Source of the DNA: Thermodesulfobacteriota bacterium
Lineage (GTDB): Bacteria; Desulfobacterota; Anaeroferrophillalia; Anaeroferrophillales; Tharpellaceae
Assembly (NCBI GenBank): GCA_024762675.1
Contig: JANTGZ010000010.1
Coordinates: 1 to 40,991, forward strand
DNA length: 40,991 bases
Direction: 5' to 3'
Made by a program: the position numbers and the translations under genes. Under the pieces are notes generated by a model, which was given only the letters and a program-made list of their open reading frames with translations, was not told the origin of the DNA and made no database searches. Shown here one piece after another: positions 1 to 8,676 of this stretch. Within the stretch, counting starts at the first letter, position 1. The number at the start of each line of letters is the position of its first letter.

Positions 1-95
1 AACTTTGAACTATGAACTTTGAACTATGAACTTTGAACTATGAACTTTGAACTATGAACTTTGAACTATGAACTTTCAACCTTTGAACTGTAAAA
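1..95 (+). repeat. Heptanucleotide tandem repeat array before hflX
   Basis: Five full copies of a 14-base unit (AACTTTGAACTATG) fill positions 1-70, followed by degenerate copies to 95. The 14-mer is itself two 7-base units, TTTGAAC and TATGAAC. The array starts at or before the window edge, so its full length is unknown. It ends with CTTTGAACTGTAAAA (81-95), which recurs exactly at the gene-proximal end of the array before leuA. The hflX start codon follows 4 bases later and no Shine-Dalgarno sequence is visible between. The period and copies are seen directly. Kinship with the heptanucleotide STRR repeats known from cyanobacteria is inference. Confidence 0.9.
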
Positions 96-99
96 ACAC

Positions 100-1842
100 A
101 TGGATCTCCACGGAAATCTCAACGGCCTCAAACCGGGACAGCAAAAAAAACTCATCCAACTCTACCGCCGCCGCTGCCTGCCGGAACAGGTTATCAGCCC
201 GGAACTGGCCCGCCATCTAACTCTTCTAAGCGTTGATTGCGGACGCCAGCTGGGTCTGCTTATCGACCGCAACGGCCATGTTGAAATGGTCATTGTCGGC
301 GACAGCCAATCAATTACAATCCCCTCTCTGCACCGCTACCGACTGGGTCATGGACGCTTACGAGGCTTGCGCTGCATCCATACCAGTTTTGGACCTGAAA
401 GCTTAAACCGGGAAGATATTACCGATCTCACGATGCTCCGTCTTGACCTTATGGCGGTTATCAAACTCGATAGCGTAGGTCTTCCGGAAAATATAGAAAT
501 CGCCCACCTCCTACCCTCTAGCGAGAAAAATAGCTACCTGACTCTACCGGCAACCCCGATTGACAAGCTTGAGGTTCACTGCCTTGAACTCTTTCATTCT
601 CTGGAAAGCTCGGCCGTTACTCAATTCTCCCATGAAACCAGCGATGATGAGAGACAAAAAGCGATTATCATCAGCGTCGGACCGAACGCTTCTAAAACCC
701 TGGATCAATCAGTCGCCGAAATGACGGAACTGGCCCGGGCGGCGAATATCACCGTGGTTGACAGCTTTACCCAACAACGCAAACTCAATCCGCATACCGC
801 GATAGGCTCCGGAAAACTGAAAGAGATCATTATCTCCTCAATGGAACAGGATGTCGATCTCCTGATCTTCGACCATGACTTAAGCCCGACCCAGGTCAAC
901 AATCTCTCCCGTCAGACAGAACTTAAAGTAATCGATCGTACCCTGCTGATCTTAGACATCTTTGCCCGCCGCGCCTTAAGTCGTGAAGGAAAGCTTAAAG
1001 TGGAACTGGCCCAGCTCAAATACCGCCTGCCTCGAATTTCCGATAAAACCACAGCCCTCTCCCGCCTGACCGGGGGCATCGGCAGCCGGGGACCGGGTGA
1101 AACGACTCTGGAGATTGATCGAAGGCGGATTCGTGAGAGGATTTCAAAGCTCGAAAAAAGACTAAAAAAAATGGCCCGGAGCCGGACCATTGCAAGAACA
1201 AGACGGAAAAAGAACCAGCTTCCGCTGGTTTCGATTGTAGGCTACACCAACGCCGGCAAATCAACCCTGCTCAACACTCTGACCAGAAGTCAGGTATTTA
1301 CCGAAGACCTCCCCTTTGCAACCCTGGATCCAACCACCAGACGCTTACGTCTACCCAGAGAACAGGAGATTATCATCACCGACACCGTCGGATTTATCAG
1401 GAGGCTGCCCAAAGACCTGCTCGATGCCTTTCGCACCACCCTTGAGGAGCTGGCCGAAGCCGACCTTCTGCTTCATGTCGTTGATAGTAACAGCAGTGAA
1501 CTCGAAGAGCAGATCGAAACCGTCAACCAGTTACTTGAAGAGCTTGATCTCTCTCAGATACCAACCCTGATGGTCGCCAACAAGATTGACCTGGTGCCCA
1601 CTGAAACTGCTCAATGGCTCAAAAAACGCTATCAGGCTATCACAATCTCGGCCCGGCGCTCAGAGAGCCTGGCCCCCTTGCTGGATGAGATCATTAAAAC
1701 TTTAAATAAAAACTCTCCGGCCCGGCCCCTCAGCCTGCACCGGTCGGAGCTGGAGCATCCTTCTCCAGAACCCGTTCAAGGTAGGTCCGGGTCTCCTGCA
1801 GAAGATCGGAAAAAATCTTTTTCACCGGTTCAACCGAAGTAA
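100..1842 (+). CDS. hflX: GTPase HflX
   Basis: Ribosome-associated GTPase of the HflX family, which in other bacteria splits or rescues stalled 70S ribosomes, especially under stress. The 580-residue product has the HflX N-terminal domain (about 190-370 in this long form, after an extra N-terminal region typical of deltaproteobacterial members) and then a G domain. The G1 loop GYTNAGKS is at about 381-388, G3 DTVGF at about 428 and G4 NKID at 494-497. The ATG at 100 fits because MDLHGNLNGLKPGQ resembles the usual family start, though no clear ribosome binding site precedes it. The last 40 or so residues are Pro/Ser-rich, unlike the conserved core, and overlap the converging downstream gene by 113 bases, so this tail may be a stop-codon loss. 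The gene sits directly behind a heptad repeat array. Confidence 0.95.
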   Translation: MDLHGNLNGLKPGQQKKLIQLYRRRCLPEQVISPELARHLTLLSVDCGRQLGLLIDRNGHVEMVIVGDSQSITIPSLHRYRLGHGRLRGLRCIHTSFGPESLNREDITDLTMLRLDLMAVIKLDSVGLPENIEIAHLLPSSEKNSYLTLPATPIDKLEVHCLELFHSLESSAVTQFSHETSDDERQKAIIISVGPNASKTLDQSVAEMTELARAANITVVDSFTQQRKLNPHTAIGSGKLKEIIISSMEQDVDLLIFDHDLSPTQVNNLSRQTELKVIDRTLLILDIFARRALSREGKLKVELAQLKYRLPRISDKTTALSRLTGGIGSRGPGETTLEIDRRRIRERISKLEKRLKKMARSRTIARTRRKKNQLPLVSIVGYTNAGKSTLLNTLTRSQVFTEDLPFATLDPTTRRLRLPREQEIIITDTVGFIRRLPKDLLDAFRTTLEELAEADLLLHVVDSNSSELEEQIETVNQLLEELDLSQIPTLMVANKIDLVPTETAQWLKKRYQAITISARRSESLAPLLDEIIKTLNKNSPARPLSLHRSELEHPSPEPVQGRSGSPAEDRKKSFSPVQPK

Positions 1843-2725
1843 TATCAGCAAAGCGCTTCCCCGTAAAAAACAGGCCGCGCTCATAATCACCATCCCGGGC
1901 CCGCCTTAAGGCCTCCAGTATACAGAACTGATGGCCGCATTTTTTCAAACAGCCGTCACAACTTTTGGGCCGGATAGAGTTGTCACCTGACAGGTACTTC
2001 TCGACCAGCGGTGTAAGTATGGCATTGGCCGGCAAACCCACCGGCGACATGATGCGAACCAGATCAGAGGCTTTGGCATTAATCAGCAGATCCTTGAAAT
2101 TTTTATGAACAGTACACTCATCGCTTAAGAGAAAGCGGGTTCCAAGCTGAACTCCGGCAGCCCCCAGCTCAAGCAGTTGGCCGATATCACGGCCATTGGC
2201 AAAACCACCGGCGGCAATTACCGGTATAGAAACCGCTTCACATATAGCCGGCAAAAGATCGTAAGTGTTCTCCTCAGTCCCCAGATGCCCGCCGGCATCA
2301 CAACCTTCGACGATCACGGCGGAGGCTCCCAAACGTTCCGCCAGACGTGCCACTTTTGGCGAAGAAACCATAGTTACAATCGGGGTTTTCCACTCTTTAC
2401 AGATCGTAAAGACATCGCGGGAAAAACCGGCCCCGGCAATTACGACATCGACCTTTTCTTTCAGGGAGACTAGAACAGCCTCCTTAAATTCCCGGGCCGC
2501 AACCATAATATTCAAACCTAAAAGCCCTTTGGTGGCAGCCCGAGCTTCACGCATCTGCAAACGAAGAGCATCCATATTCAAGCCGGTTCCACCGATCACC
2601 CCGATGCCGCCCTCTTCGGCCACAGACACGGCTAACTTAGAGGTTGAGACACTAACAGCCATGCCCCCCTGGATAATCGGTTGATCAGCAATCGCCTGCC
2701 CTATTTTCAGTGACGGGATCTTCAA
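1730..2725 (-). CDS. Nitronate monooxygenase / 2-nitropropane dioxygenase-family flavoprotein
   Basis: FMN-dependent TIM-barrel enzyme of the nitronate monooxygenase family, 331 residues. Visible motifs are the N-terminal IIQGGMAVSVS (17-27), the GCDAGGHLG segment with the family's catalytic His (His147), AAGGFANG (171-178) and GVQLGTRF (191-198), which form the flavin phosphate site. The C-terminal part has four cysteines in CDGCLKKCGHQFC (256, 259, 263, 268). A cysteine cluster of this kind occurs in a subgroup of the family and might bind metal, but that is inference. The start is a TTG at 2725 with AAGGA about 9 bases upstream. The actual substrate is not known, and a FabK-like enoyl reductase is the main alternative. 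The gene converges on hflX and the two coding regions overlap at their 3' ends. Confidence 0.85.
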   Translation of the reverse strand: MKIPSLKIGQAIADQPIIQGGMAVSVSTSKLAVSVAEEGGIGVIGGTGLNMDALRLQMREARAATKGLLGLNIMVAAREFKEAVLVSLKEKVDVVIAGAGFSRDVFTICKEWKTPIVTMVSSPKVARLAERLGASAVIVEGCDAGGHLGTEENTYDLLPAICEAVSIPVIAAGGFANGRDIGQLLELGAAGVQLGTRFLLSDECTVHKNFKDLLINAKASDLVRIMSPVGLPANAILTPLVEKYLSGDNSIRPKSCDGCLKKCGHQFCILEALRRARDGDYERGLFFTGKRFADITSVEPVKKIFSDLLQETRTYLERVLEKDAPAPTGAG

Positions 2726-2901
2726 GATAAATTTTCCTTTACTTTTTTTACCAAAAACTATTAAGGCTATCTTTTTACGGCCTTATACCAAAATGAGACC
2801 AAAGAGACAAACTTAAAAAATAACCCCTATTTATTTCCGATCTATAGTGCCTTTCGGCTCTATATGTAAAGTTAAAAATAGTTAACTAGCTGATTTAACC
2901 T

Positions 2902-4683
2902 ATGACTCATCCAGACATCTACTCAGACATAAAGAACCTGGCCCCGCAAATTGCCTATTTTTCCATGGAGATCGGCCTGCGGGTCGACATCCCCACCTAC
3001 AGTGGCGGCCTCGGCGTACTGGCCGGCGACACCATTAAAGCCGCCGCCGACCACGAACTGCCATTTGTGGCCATCACCCTGCTCTACAGGGAAGGTTATT
3101 TCAAACAACATTTAAGCGAGAAAGGAGAGCAAAGCGAAGAGCCGGTCAGATGGAATCCTGACGACCTGCTGATAGAGCTTGACCAGATCACCATTACGGT
3201 TGAAATCGGTTCTTCTCAGATTGCCCTGCGACCCTGGCTTTACATAGTTGAGGGCTGTGACGGCGGCCAGGTACCAGTCTTTTTCTTAGACAGTGACCTA
3301 CCCGAAAACAGCCCTCAAGAGCGCCACCTGACAGCCCAGCTCTACGGCGGTGATCGGCGCTATCGCCTCTCCCAGGAGATTATCCTCGGGATTGGCGGTC
3401 TACGCCTGCTCAGCGCCCTCAAGATTCGTAATATCCTCAATTTCCATCTCAATGAAGGCCATGCCGCCCTGCTCACTTTAGAGTTGCTTAAGCGTTACCA
3501 GCGAGATATCGAAGAGACCTGGGATCCTGATCAGGTCTGGGATTTCGAGAGGGTTCGCAATCACTGTGTCTTTACCACCCACACCCCGGTTCCCGCTGGA
3601 CATGACCGCTTCGACTATCAGCTGGTTGAGGAACTGCTGGGAGACTACATACCACTATCAGTACTCAAAAGATTTGCCGGCCACCATGATCTCAACCTGA
3701 CCACTCTGGCCCTTAATCTCTGCCGCCACACAAATGCCGTCTCAAAGTGCCATCGTGATGTCAGCACCCTGATGTTCCCTGACCACCATATCAAAGCGGT
3801 TACCAATGGCGTCCACTCGACCAGCTGGACCAATGCAGAGTTTCAAAATCTCTACGACCACTATCTGCCGGGTTGGCGCCGGGACAACTTTTTGCTGCGC
3901 AACGCCATTGCCATCCCTGACGATGAACTTTTTGCGGCCCATCAGAGTGCCAAACAGCGCCTCCTGCATCATATCAAAGAAAAAACCGGCACCATCCTTG
4001 ATCCCGAGATCCTGACTATCGGCTTCGCCCGTCGGGCAACCCCCTACAAGCGCGCAACTCTGCTCTTCTCCCAACCCGACAGGCTGCGCCACATAACTCA
4101 ATATTACGGCCCTCTGCAATTAGTTTTAGCCGGCAAGGCACATCCTCATGATGAACCCGGCAAGCAGCTGATCAAGGATATTTTTAGAACCCGAGAACAA
4201 CTCAGCGACCTGATCAAGATCGTCTATCTTGAAAATTACGACATGGAGCTTGGTAAATTGATTACCGGTGGTGTCGATCTCTGGCTTAATACGCCAACCC
4301 GTCCCCTTGAAGCCTCCGGCACCAGCGGTATGAAGGCGGCCCATAATGGTGTACCCAATTTCAGCATCCTTGATGGCTGGTGGATTGAAGGCTGGATTGA
4401 AGGCAAAACCGGCTGGGCCATCGGCCCCCCCCCAACCGGCCCCCAGGTCGATCACGAAAGCAACCTGCTGGACGCGGACGATCTCCATGAAAAACTGGAG
4501 AAAGAGATAATTCCGATCTACTACAACAAACGTCCAATTTGGATTGAAATCATGCGCCAGGCCATAAGTTTTAACGCCTCTTTTTTTAACACATACAGAA
4601 TGCTCATGGAATATTACATGAATGTCTACTCCTTTGACCCACCGACTCGAGTTGCCCTTGGAATCAGGGAAAATCGTCATTGA
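2902..4683 (+). CDS. glgP: Alpha-glucan (glycogen/maltodextrin) phosphorylase, short form
   Basis: Pyridoxal-phosphate glucan phosphorylase, which releases glucose 1-phosphate from glycogen or maltodextrin by phosphorolysis. At 593 residues it belongs to the short subgroup lacking most of the N-terminal regulatory region of the roughly 800-residue enzymes. It opens with IAYFSMEIGL and GGLGVLAGD, has the NEGHAAL segment at 184-190, and carries the cofactor-binding block EASGTSGMKAAHNG with the presumed PLP lysine at 478. DGWWIEG follows. The ATG at 2902 starts without a strong Shine-Dalgarno sequence. A 176-base divergent spacer separates it from the nitronate monooxygenase-like gene and must hold both promoters. 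No other glycogen gene is nearby. The subgroup is clear; the preferred substrate is not. Confidence 0.9.
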   Translation: MTHPDIYSDIKNLAPQIAYFSMEIGLRVDIPTYSGGLGVLAGDTIKAAADHELPFVAITLLYREGYFKQHLSEKGEQSEEPVRWNPDDLLIELDQITITVEIGSSQIALRPWLYIVEGCDGGQVPVFFLDSDLPENSPQERHLTAQLYGGDRRYRLSQEIILGIGGLRLLSALKIRNILNFHLNEGHAALLTLELLKRYQRDIEETWDPDQVWDFERVRNHCVFTTHTPVPAGHDRFDYQLVEELLGDYIPLSVLKRFAGHHDLNLTTLALNLCRHTNAVSKCHRDVSTLMFPDHHIKAVTNGVHSTSWTNAEFQNLYDHYLPGWRRDNFLLRNAIAIPDDELFAAHQSAKQRLLHHIKEKTGTILDPEILTIGFARRATPYKRATLLFSQPDRLRHITQYYGPLQLVLAGKAHPHDEPGKQLIKDIFRTREQLSDLIKIVYLENYDMELGKLITGGVDLWLNTPTRPLEASGTSGMKAAHNGVPNFSILDGWWIEGWIEGKTGWAIGPPPTGPQVDHESNLLDADDLHEKLEKEIIPIYYNKRPIWIEIMRQAISFNASFFNTYRMLMEYYMNVYSFDPPTRVALGIRENRH

Positions 4684-4708
4684 TATCGGCGAAGCCATCA
4701 ATAAATTG

Positions 4709-4738
4709 TTGACAATAAGTAAGCCTCAATAGTATATC
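4709..4738 (+). promoter_or_regulatory. Candidate sigma-70 promoter for serS
   Basis: A perfect TTGACA (4709-4714) is followed after 18 bases by TATATC (4733-4738), a 4-of-6 match to the -10 consensus. It lies between the phosphorylase stop and the serS start, about 48 bases upstream of the serS ATG. Based only on consensus matching. Confidence 0.4.
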
Positions 4739-4785
4739 AGCGACGCTTTCAGCCACAAAACCAGACCACAGGAGTCAAACAAATA

Positions 4786-6063
4786 ATGCTCGACCTGAAA
4801 TTTATTCGTAACAATCTTGAGACCGTTGCCGCCATGTTGACGGCGCGCAGTAACAGTCTCGATTTAAGTGAGTTCAAAACGCTCGACAGTCAGCGACTTG
4901 AACTCTTAGGACAGGTCGAAACCCTTAAGAACCAGCGAAATACCAGTTCCGACACCATTGCCAGAATGAAAAAGGCAAAAGAGGATGCAGGCGCCGAGAT
5001 CACTGCCATGCGCGATGTCTCCCGTCAGATAAAAGAGCTGGATGCCCAAGTCTCCGAGGTTGAAAAGCAACTTTATGAAATAGTCTACCTGATCCCCAAT
5101 CTCCCACACAACAGTGTACCTCAAGGCAGCACTGAAGAGGACAATAGTTTCGTTCGCGAGTGGGGCGTAAAACCGGAACTACCGTTCACCCCGGCCCCGC
5201 ACTGGGATATCGGAGAAAAACTTAAAATTCTCGACTTTGAACGAGGTGCTAAAATCACCGGTTCCCGGTTCACCCTCTACCGAGACCTGGGTGCCAAACT
5301 GGAACGAGCTTTGATCAATTTCATGCTCGATCAGCATACCGAAAAACATGACTACACGGAAGTTCTGCCGCCCTTCATCGTCAACCAGACTTCAATGACC
5401 GGCACCGGACAACTGCCTAAATTTGCTGACGACCTCTTCAAACTTGAGGGCTTAGACTACTACCTGATCCCCACGGCCGAGGTTCCGGTTACCAACATTT
5501 TCCAGAATGAGATCCTGGAAAATAGTGAACTACCCAGCTACTTTGTTGCCTACACACCATGCTTTCGCAAGGAAGCCGGTTCCCATGGCCGTGACACCCG
5601 GGGCCTGATTCGCCAGCATCAATTCAACAAGGTAGAACTGGTAAAATTTTCCGACCCGGAAAACTCATACGATGAACTGGAAAAACTGCTTGCCAATGCC
5701 GAATCTATATTACAGGCTCTTAACCTCCACTATCGAGTGGTTAATCTCTGTTGCGGCGATCTTGGCTTTTCAGCCAGCAAAACTTATGATATAGAGGTCT
5801 GGCTACCGGGCCAGGGAGTTTACCGAGAAATCTCCTCCTGTAGTAATTTTGAAGATTTCCAGGCGCGTCGGGCTAATATCCGCTACCGCCCAAAAACCGG
5901 TGGCAAAACCCGCTTCGTCCACACCTTAAACGGCTCCGGACTGGCAGTTGGCCGCACCTTGGTTGCAATTTTAGAAAACTACCAACAGGAGGACGGCAGT
6001 GTGATCATCCCTGAAGTCTTAAGGCCTTATCTTAAGGGAAAAGAGAAGATTACTAAACAATAA
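4786..6063 (+). CDS. serS: Serine--tRNA ligase
   Basis: Class II seryl-tRNA synthetase, 425 residues, the standard bacterial length. Residues about 30-100 form the long antiparallel coiled-coil arm that grips the tRNA-Ser variable arm. The catalytic core shows motif 2 beginning [15 protein letters not shown] at 260 and motif 3 GSGLAVGRT at 383-391. An AGGAG sequence lies about 13 bases before the ATG. Two tRNA-Ser genes follow directly, so the enzyme and two of its substrates are adjacent. The first tRNA starts only 8 bases after the stop and could be co-transcribed. Confidence 0.97.
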   Translation: MLDLKFIRNNLETVAAMLTARSNSLDLSEFKTLDSQRLELLGQVETLKNQRNTSSDTIARMKKAKEDAGAEITAMRDVSRQIKELDAQVSEVEKQLYEIVYLIPNLPHNSVPQGSTEEDNSFVREWGVKPELPFTPAPHWDIGEKLKILDFERGAKITGSRFTLYRDLGAKLERALINFMLDQHTEKHDYTEVLPPFIVNQTSMTGTGQLPKFADDLFKLEGLDYYLIPTAEVPVTNIFQNEILENSELPSYFVAYTPCFRKEAGSHGRDTRGLIRQHQFNKVELVKFSDPENSYDELEKLLANAESILQALNLHYRVVNLCCGDLGFSASKTYDIEVWLPGQGVYREISSCSNFEDFQARRANIRYRPKTGGKTRFVHTLNGSGLAVGRTLVAILENYQQEDGSVIIPEVLRPYLKGKEKITKQ

Positions 6064-6071
6064 CAACATAC

Positions 6072-6157
6072 GGAGGGATGGCCGAGTGGCTTAAGGCGGC
6101 GGTCTTGAAAACCGTTGAGTGAAAGCTCCGTGGGTTCAAATCCTACTCCCTCCGCCA
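6072..6157 (+). tRNA. tRNA-Ser (UGA)
   Basis: Type II tRNA with a long variable arm. The acceptor stem GGAGGGA pairs with TCCCTCC. The anticodon loop CTTGAAA, between GCGGT-type stem halves, carries TGA, reading UCA and UCG family codons. The T arm GTGGGTTCAAATCCTAC is present and the CCA end is encoded (6155-6157). Confidence 0.96.
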
Positions 6158-6167
6158 TTTTCATAAA

Positions 6168-6200
6168 AAGCCCGGCGAACAGCCTTCGCCGGGCTTGACT
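6168..6200 (+). terminator. Rho-independent terminator after serS/tRNA-Ser
   Basis: Twelve-pair stem AAGCCCGGCGAA (6168-6179) with TTCGCCGGGCTT (6185-6196) around a 5-base loop, 11 bases after the tRNA end. The following tract (GACTTTTC) is only moderately T-rich, so the call rests mainly on the stem. Confidence 0.7.
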
Positions 6201-6275
6201 TTTCAACTACCTTCTGGTAAACGACGTCCCTCCTTGAACAATCAGGGAAACGATACAACGGACAGGTCACAACCC

Positions 6276-6369
6276 GGAGAGATGGCCGAGTAAGGCTGAA
6301 GGCGCTCGCCTGCTAAGCGAGTATGTGGTTTATCCTGCATCGAGGGTTCGAATCCCTCTCTCTCCGCCA
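6276..6369 (+). tRNA. tRNA-Ser (GCU)
   Basis: Type II tRNA with the acceptor stem GGAGAGA paired to TCTCTCC. The anticodon stem CTCGC/GCGAG encloses CTGCTAA, giving anticodon GCT (codons AGC and AGU). A long variable arm, the T arm GAGGGTTCGAATCCCTC and an encoded CCA (6367-6369) are visible. Confidence 0.96.
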
Positions 6370-6399
6370 CTTTTTAATGGCTGCTTTAAAACAAAATAT

Positions 6400-6476
6400 G
6401 CGCCGCTAGCTCAGCTGGATAGAGTGCCTGACTACGGATCAGGAGGCCGGGAGTTCGAATCTTCCGCGGCGCGCCA
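6400..6476 (+). tRNA. tRNA-Arg (ACG)
   Basis: Cloverleaf with acceptor GCGCCGC/GCGGCGC and the D arm GCTCAGCTGGATAGAG. The anticodon stem CCTGA/TCAGG encloses CTACGGA, giving anticodon ACG (inosine-modified to read CGU, CGC and CGA). The CCA end is encoded (6474-6476). Confidence 0.96.
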
Positions 6477-6484
6477 ATTACACC

Positions 6485-6520
6485 AAGCACTTACCAGATT
6501 TTCGGTAAGTGCTTTTTTAT
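6485..6520 (+). terminator. Rho-independent terminator after tRNA-Arg
   Basis: Eleven-pair perfect stem AAGCACTTACC (6485-6495) with GGTAAGTGCTT (6504-6514), an 8-base loop, then TTTTATTA. It begins 8 bases after the tRNA-Arg CCA. Confidence 0.9.
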
Positions 6521-6587
6521 TACTCAGCGATTTCAGTGGCACTATTTTATCGATACATTCTGTTGACATGCACGATAAATGAGAAAA

Positions 6588-6869
6588 TCAACGCTTTTCC
6601 CTTTTCAGCTCAACCTTAACCCGATTCCCGGCATTAGGGCATTCCCAAACCATCACATCTTTATCTGGGAAAAGAGGAAAAGTGCCGTCAAACTGAAGAA
6701 GGGTTACCCACTGAAAAATATTATGATAAAAGTAGCCACAAAAATCACCACACTGATGAACTCCTAGTTCAAATTCATCTCCTACTTTCATTCCGATTGT
6801 ACAATCTCCACTGGTTTCAATAATCTTAGCTGTCACTTTATTACCGATGGCTGGATATTTTACTGTCAT
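6588..6869 (-). CDS. TIGR04076-family small protein
   Basis: A 93-residue cytoplasmic protein that I match by eye to the TIGR04076 family, whose function is unknown. Family-like features are the central CTIGMKVGDEFEL, an aromatic stretch GYFYHNIFQWVTLLQFDG, and an acidic PDKDVMVWECPNAGN segment near the end. There is no signal peptide or membrane segment. The start is well supported: AAGGAGG lies about 8 bases before the ATG at 6869. The gene stands alone on the minus strand at the edge of an accessory-looking stretch beside the tRNA cluster, with a 250-base upstream region. Confidence 0.75.
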   Translation of the reverse strand: MTVKYPAIGNKVTAKIIETSGDCTIGMKVGDEFELGVHQCGDFCGYFYHNIFQWVTLLQFDGTFPLFPDKDVMVWECPNAGNRVKVELKREKR

Positions 6870-7118
6870 GATTGTGCCTCCTTGTGATTTACTTAAAGTT
6901 TATTTTAAACAAGAAATTAGATACCATAAACTCAAATACGTAACAACTTTAAACTAGCGCTGAAAAGGTATTGTTAAAAACACTGCCAACCACAATAACT
7001 TATAAATCAATGCAACGACGCCCATACCGACTATTATTCCGACAACCAACAATCAAAAAGTGACTCAGTGAAACCCCGCCATAAAAAACAAGAAAATATT
7101 TGTCGTCTCGGAAGGGGT

Positions 7119-7532
7119 TCAACAACACCCAACAGTCAGTCCGTCTACCATATACCACTGCGGACAGTCCGTTCTCCCAAAATTTTCGGCAAATATGTCC
7201 AACTCCAGTAGACCTGGGTCTGCCGCCAGGCCTGCCAGATCGACGCCATCCACATCGCGGTCGTCATCGAAGTTTTCCTCGCACAAGGAGACTGCCTGAC
7301 TGAGAAAGACGCCGGATTCCGACGACCAGTCCACCTCCGCCGGAACATCAACATTAAAAATTTCCGAGTGCGAGAAATCTGCCAGCCCCGACGAGACGTT
7401 GCCACCGCTGGATTGGCCCCTGACCGTCAGCAAGGCTTGTACATAGACACTGATTTCATGGGCTTCAGTAAGCGTTGTACCCGTATTCACCAGCTGGCGG
7501 GACAGCTCAAACTTTTGATAAACGGCGCCATC
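7119..7532 (-). pseudogene. Remnant of a dockerin-bearing extracellular protein
   Basis: Reading the minus strand from 7532, the frame opens just after a stop codon (7533-7535) with DGAVYQKFELSRQLVNTG and continues for about 137 residues. There is no ATG or ribosome binding site at its head; the only early start-like codon is a GTG at 7490 inside protein-like sequence. Counting from that GTG, residues 75-84 match the calcium loop of type I dockerins or EF-hands exactly (D77, D79, D81, G82, D84), followed by DLAGLAADPGLLELDIFAENFG. The preceding SSESGVFLSQ resembles the tails of beta-rich secreted proteins. The simplest reading is the 3' end of a large secreted protein whose 5' part is gone. 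No other part of such a gene is visible nearby. Confidence 0.6.
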
Positions 7533-7856
7533 TTACGGCAGGTGTGGCTTTTTCTTAATATTCTTAATTATAACCAGTCAAACGCAATTGTCAATATTGC
7601 CTACACTGTAAAGATATTAAACACTGCAACTGGGGAGAGCCTAGATCATAAATGGATGGATTGAGGTTTCAATTGGCAAACTCTTTTCTGGTAGCAAATT
7701 CACTTTCGGCGGAGTGATTAATCGGATCATGGGTTTTGATGAATAGCGGGAAAGCCCTGAGATCAACGCGCTACGTGGGAAACTCTGCCATGCTGATGCC
7801 GATTTAAAGCTTTAGGGTGTCTTGAAAATTGCAGTGAGAGATTGATTACAGTACAA
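7533..7856. other. Gene-poor stretch with possible decayed coding sequence
   Basis: No convincing intact gene lies between the dockerin remnant and the methyltransferase-like gene. One plus-strand frame (about 7680-7850) looks protein-like (LFSGSKFTFGGVINRIMGFD, then NALRGKLCHADADL) but is broken by several stops, so it may be decayed coding sequence of unknown origin. No terminator or tRNA was seen. Confidence 0.35.
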
Positions 7857-7871
7857 GAAGGGAGAAACACT

Positions 7872-8582
7872 ATGGCTTTACCGTGGAAAACACTCGACCA
7901 ATTTACAACTGAAGATGAAGGAATTCTGGAACTACGGCAGCGCGGCAAAGGGGACTATCTAATTACCCTCGGCTCTCAAGTGCTGATGAACAGTAAAGCT
8001 CAGCGCTCAGAAATAGCCCTCGGCAAACTCGGCTGTCAAGGTCTGATGCGACATCCCAAACCCCACGTGCTGGTCGGTGGTTTGGGAATGGCAATAACCT
8101 TGCGCGCGGTTCTCGATGCCCTCCCCGGTACGGCCCAGGTCACTGTTGCTGAACTTAACCCAATAATTCACGAATGGTGCCTTGGGCCACTCTCCGAACT
8201 GACCGGAGGAGCTGCAAAAGACCCACGCGTAACAACTGAAATTGCAGATGTTGCAAAACTAATCAAAAAATCGGGCAAAGAAAACTTTGACGCGATTATC
8301 ATTGATCTCTACCGGGGTCCCCACCCCCAGACCGACAGACTCAATGATCCCATCTACGGCAGTCGTGCCATCAAGCATACCCATTCTGCACTAAAGCCCG
8401 GTGGAATCTTCGCTGTATGGGGGGAAAATCCAGATTCAGGTTTTGAAAAACGGCTTTCTTCCGGAGGGTTTAAAGTGCACTGTGAAAGGCCGGGCAAGGG
8501 GGGCTATCGCCATGCTGTCTGGGTCGCGACAAAAACCACAATTACTGATGGCAGGGGGACAGGGTCCAATCTTACTCCTTAA
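7872..8582 (+). CDS. Spermidine synthase-like methyltransferase-fold protein
   Basis: A 236-residue protein with the Rossmann fold of spermidine synthases and related SAM-binding proteins. Visible are the cofactor glycine loop VLVGGLGMA (about 66-74), the acidic end of strand 2 AELNPIIHEW (about 93-102) and DAIIIDLYRGPH (about 140-151). The last occupies the place where polyamine synthases carry the catalytic Asp. The N-terminal strand domain of true SpeE is shortened, so the substrate cannot be assigned. The ATG at 7872 is preferred to the upstream start at 7842 because AAGGGAG lies at the right distance before it. It stands alone and converges on the CGGC gene across a strong bidirectional terminator. 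Polyamine synthesis or a small-molecule methyl or aminopropyl transfer are both possible. Confidence 0.75.
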   Translation: MALPWKTLDQFTTEDEGILELRQRGKGDYLITLGSQVLMNSKAQRSEIALGKLGCQGLMRHPKPHVLVGGLGMAITLRAVLDALPGTAQVTVAELNPIIHEWCLGPLSELTGGAAKDPRVTTEIADVAKLIKKSGKENFDAIIIDLYRGPHPQTDRLNDPIYGSRAIKHTHSALKPGGIFAVWGENPDSGFEKRLSSGGFKVHCERPGKGGYRHAVWVATKTTITDGRGTGSNLTP

Positions 8583-8641
8583 CAGAAAGATTGCCTCTTC
8601 CAATCTCAACTTTCCAATCAAATCTAAACGAAAGATTATCA

Positions 8642-8676
8642 CAAATAAGCGTATAGAGTAAATATACGCTTATTTG
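8642..8676. terminator. Bidirectional terminator between convergent genes
   Basis: Perfect 14-pair inverted repeat: 8642-8655 (CAAATAAGCGTATA) pairs with 8663-8676 around the loop GAGTAAA. A/T-rich ends give a U-rich tail on either strand. It sits exactly between the stop codons of two convergent genes. Confidence 0.85.

Noticed and set aside
1..95. CRISPR array
   Set aside because: The units are 7 or 14 bases with no unique spacers between them; this is a short-period tandem repeat.
912..1264. Minus-strand frames inside hflX
   Set aside because: Shadows of the GTPase coding sequence; no start signals or protein-like composition.
6562..6590. TTGACA with GATAAAT after the tRNA-Arg terminator as a promoter
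   Set aside because: The spacing is far too short and no plus-strand gene follows.
7368..7664. Plus-strand frame of 98 residues
   Set aside because: It lies mostly antisense to the dockerin remnant, whose minus-strand reading is clearly protein-like; no ribosome binding site.
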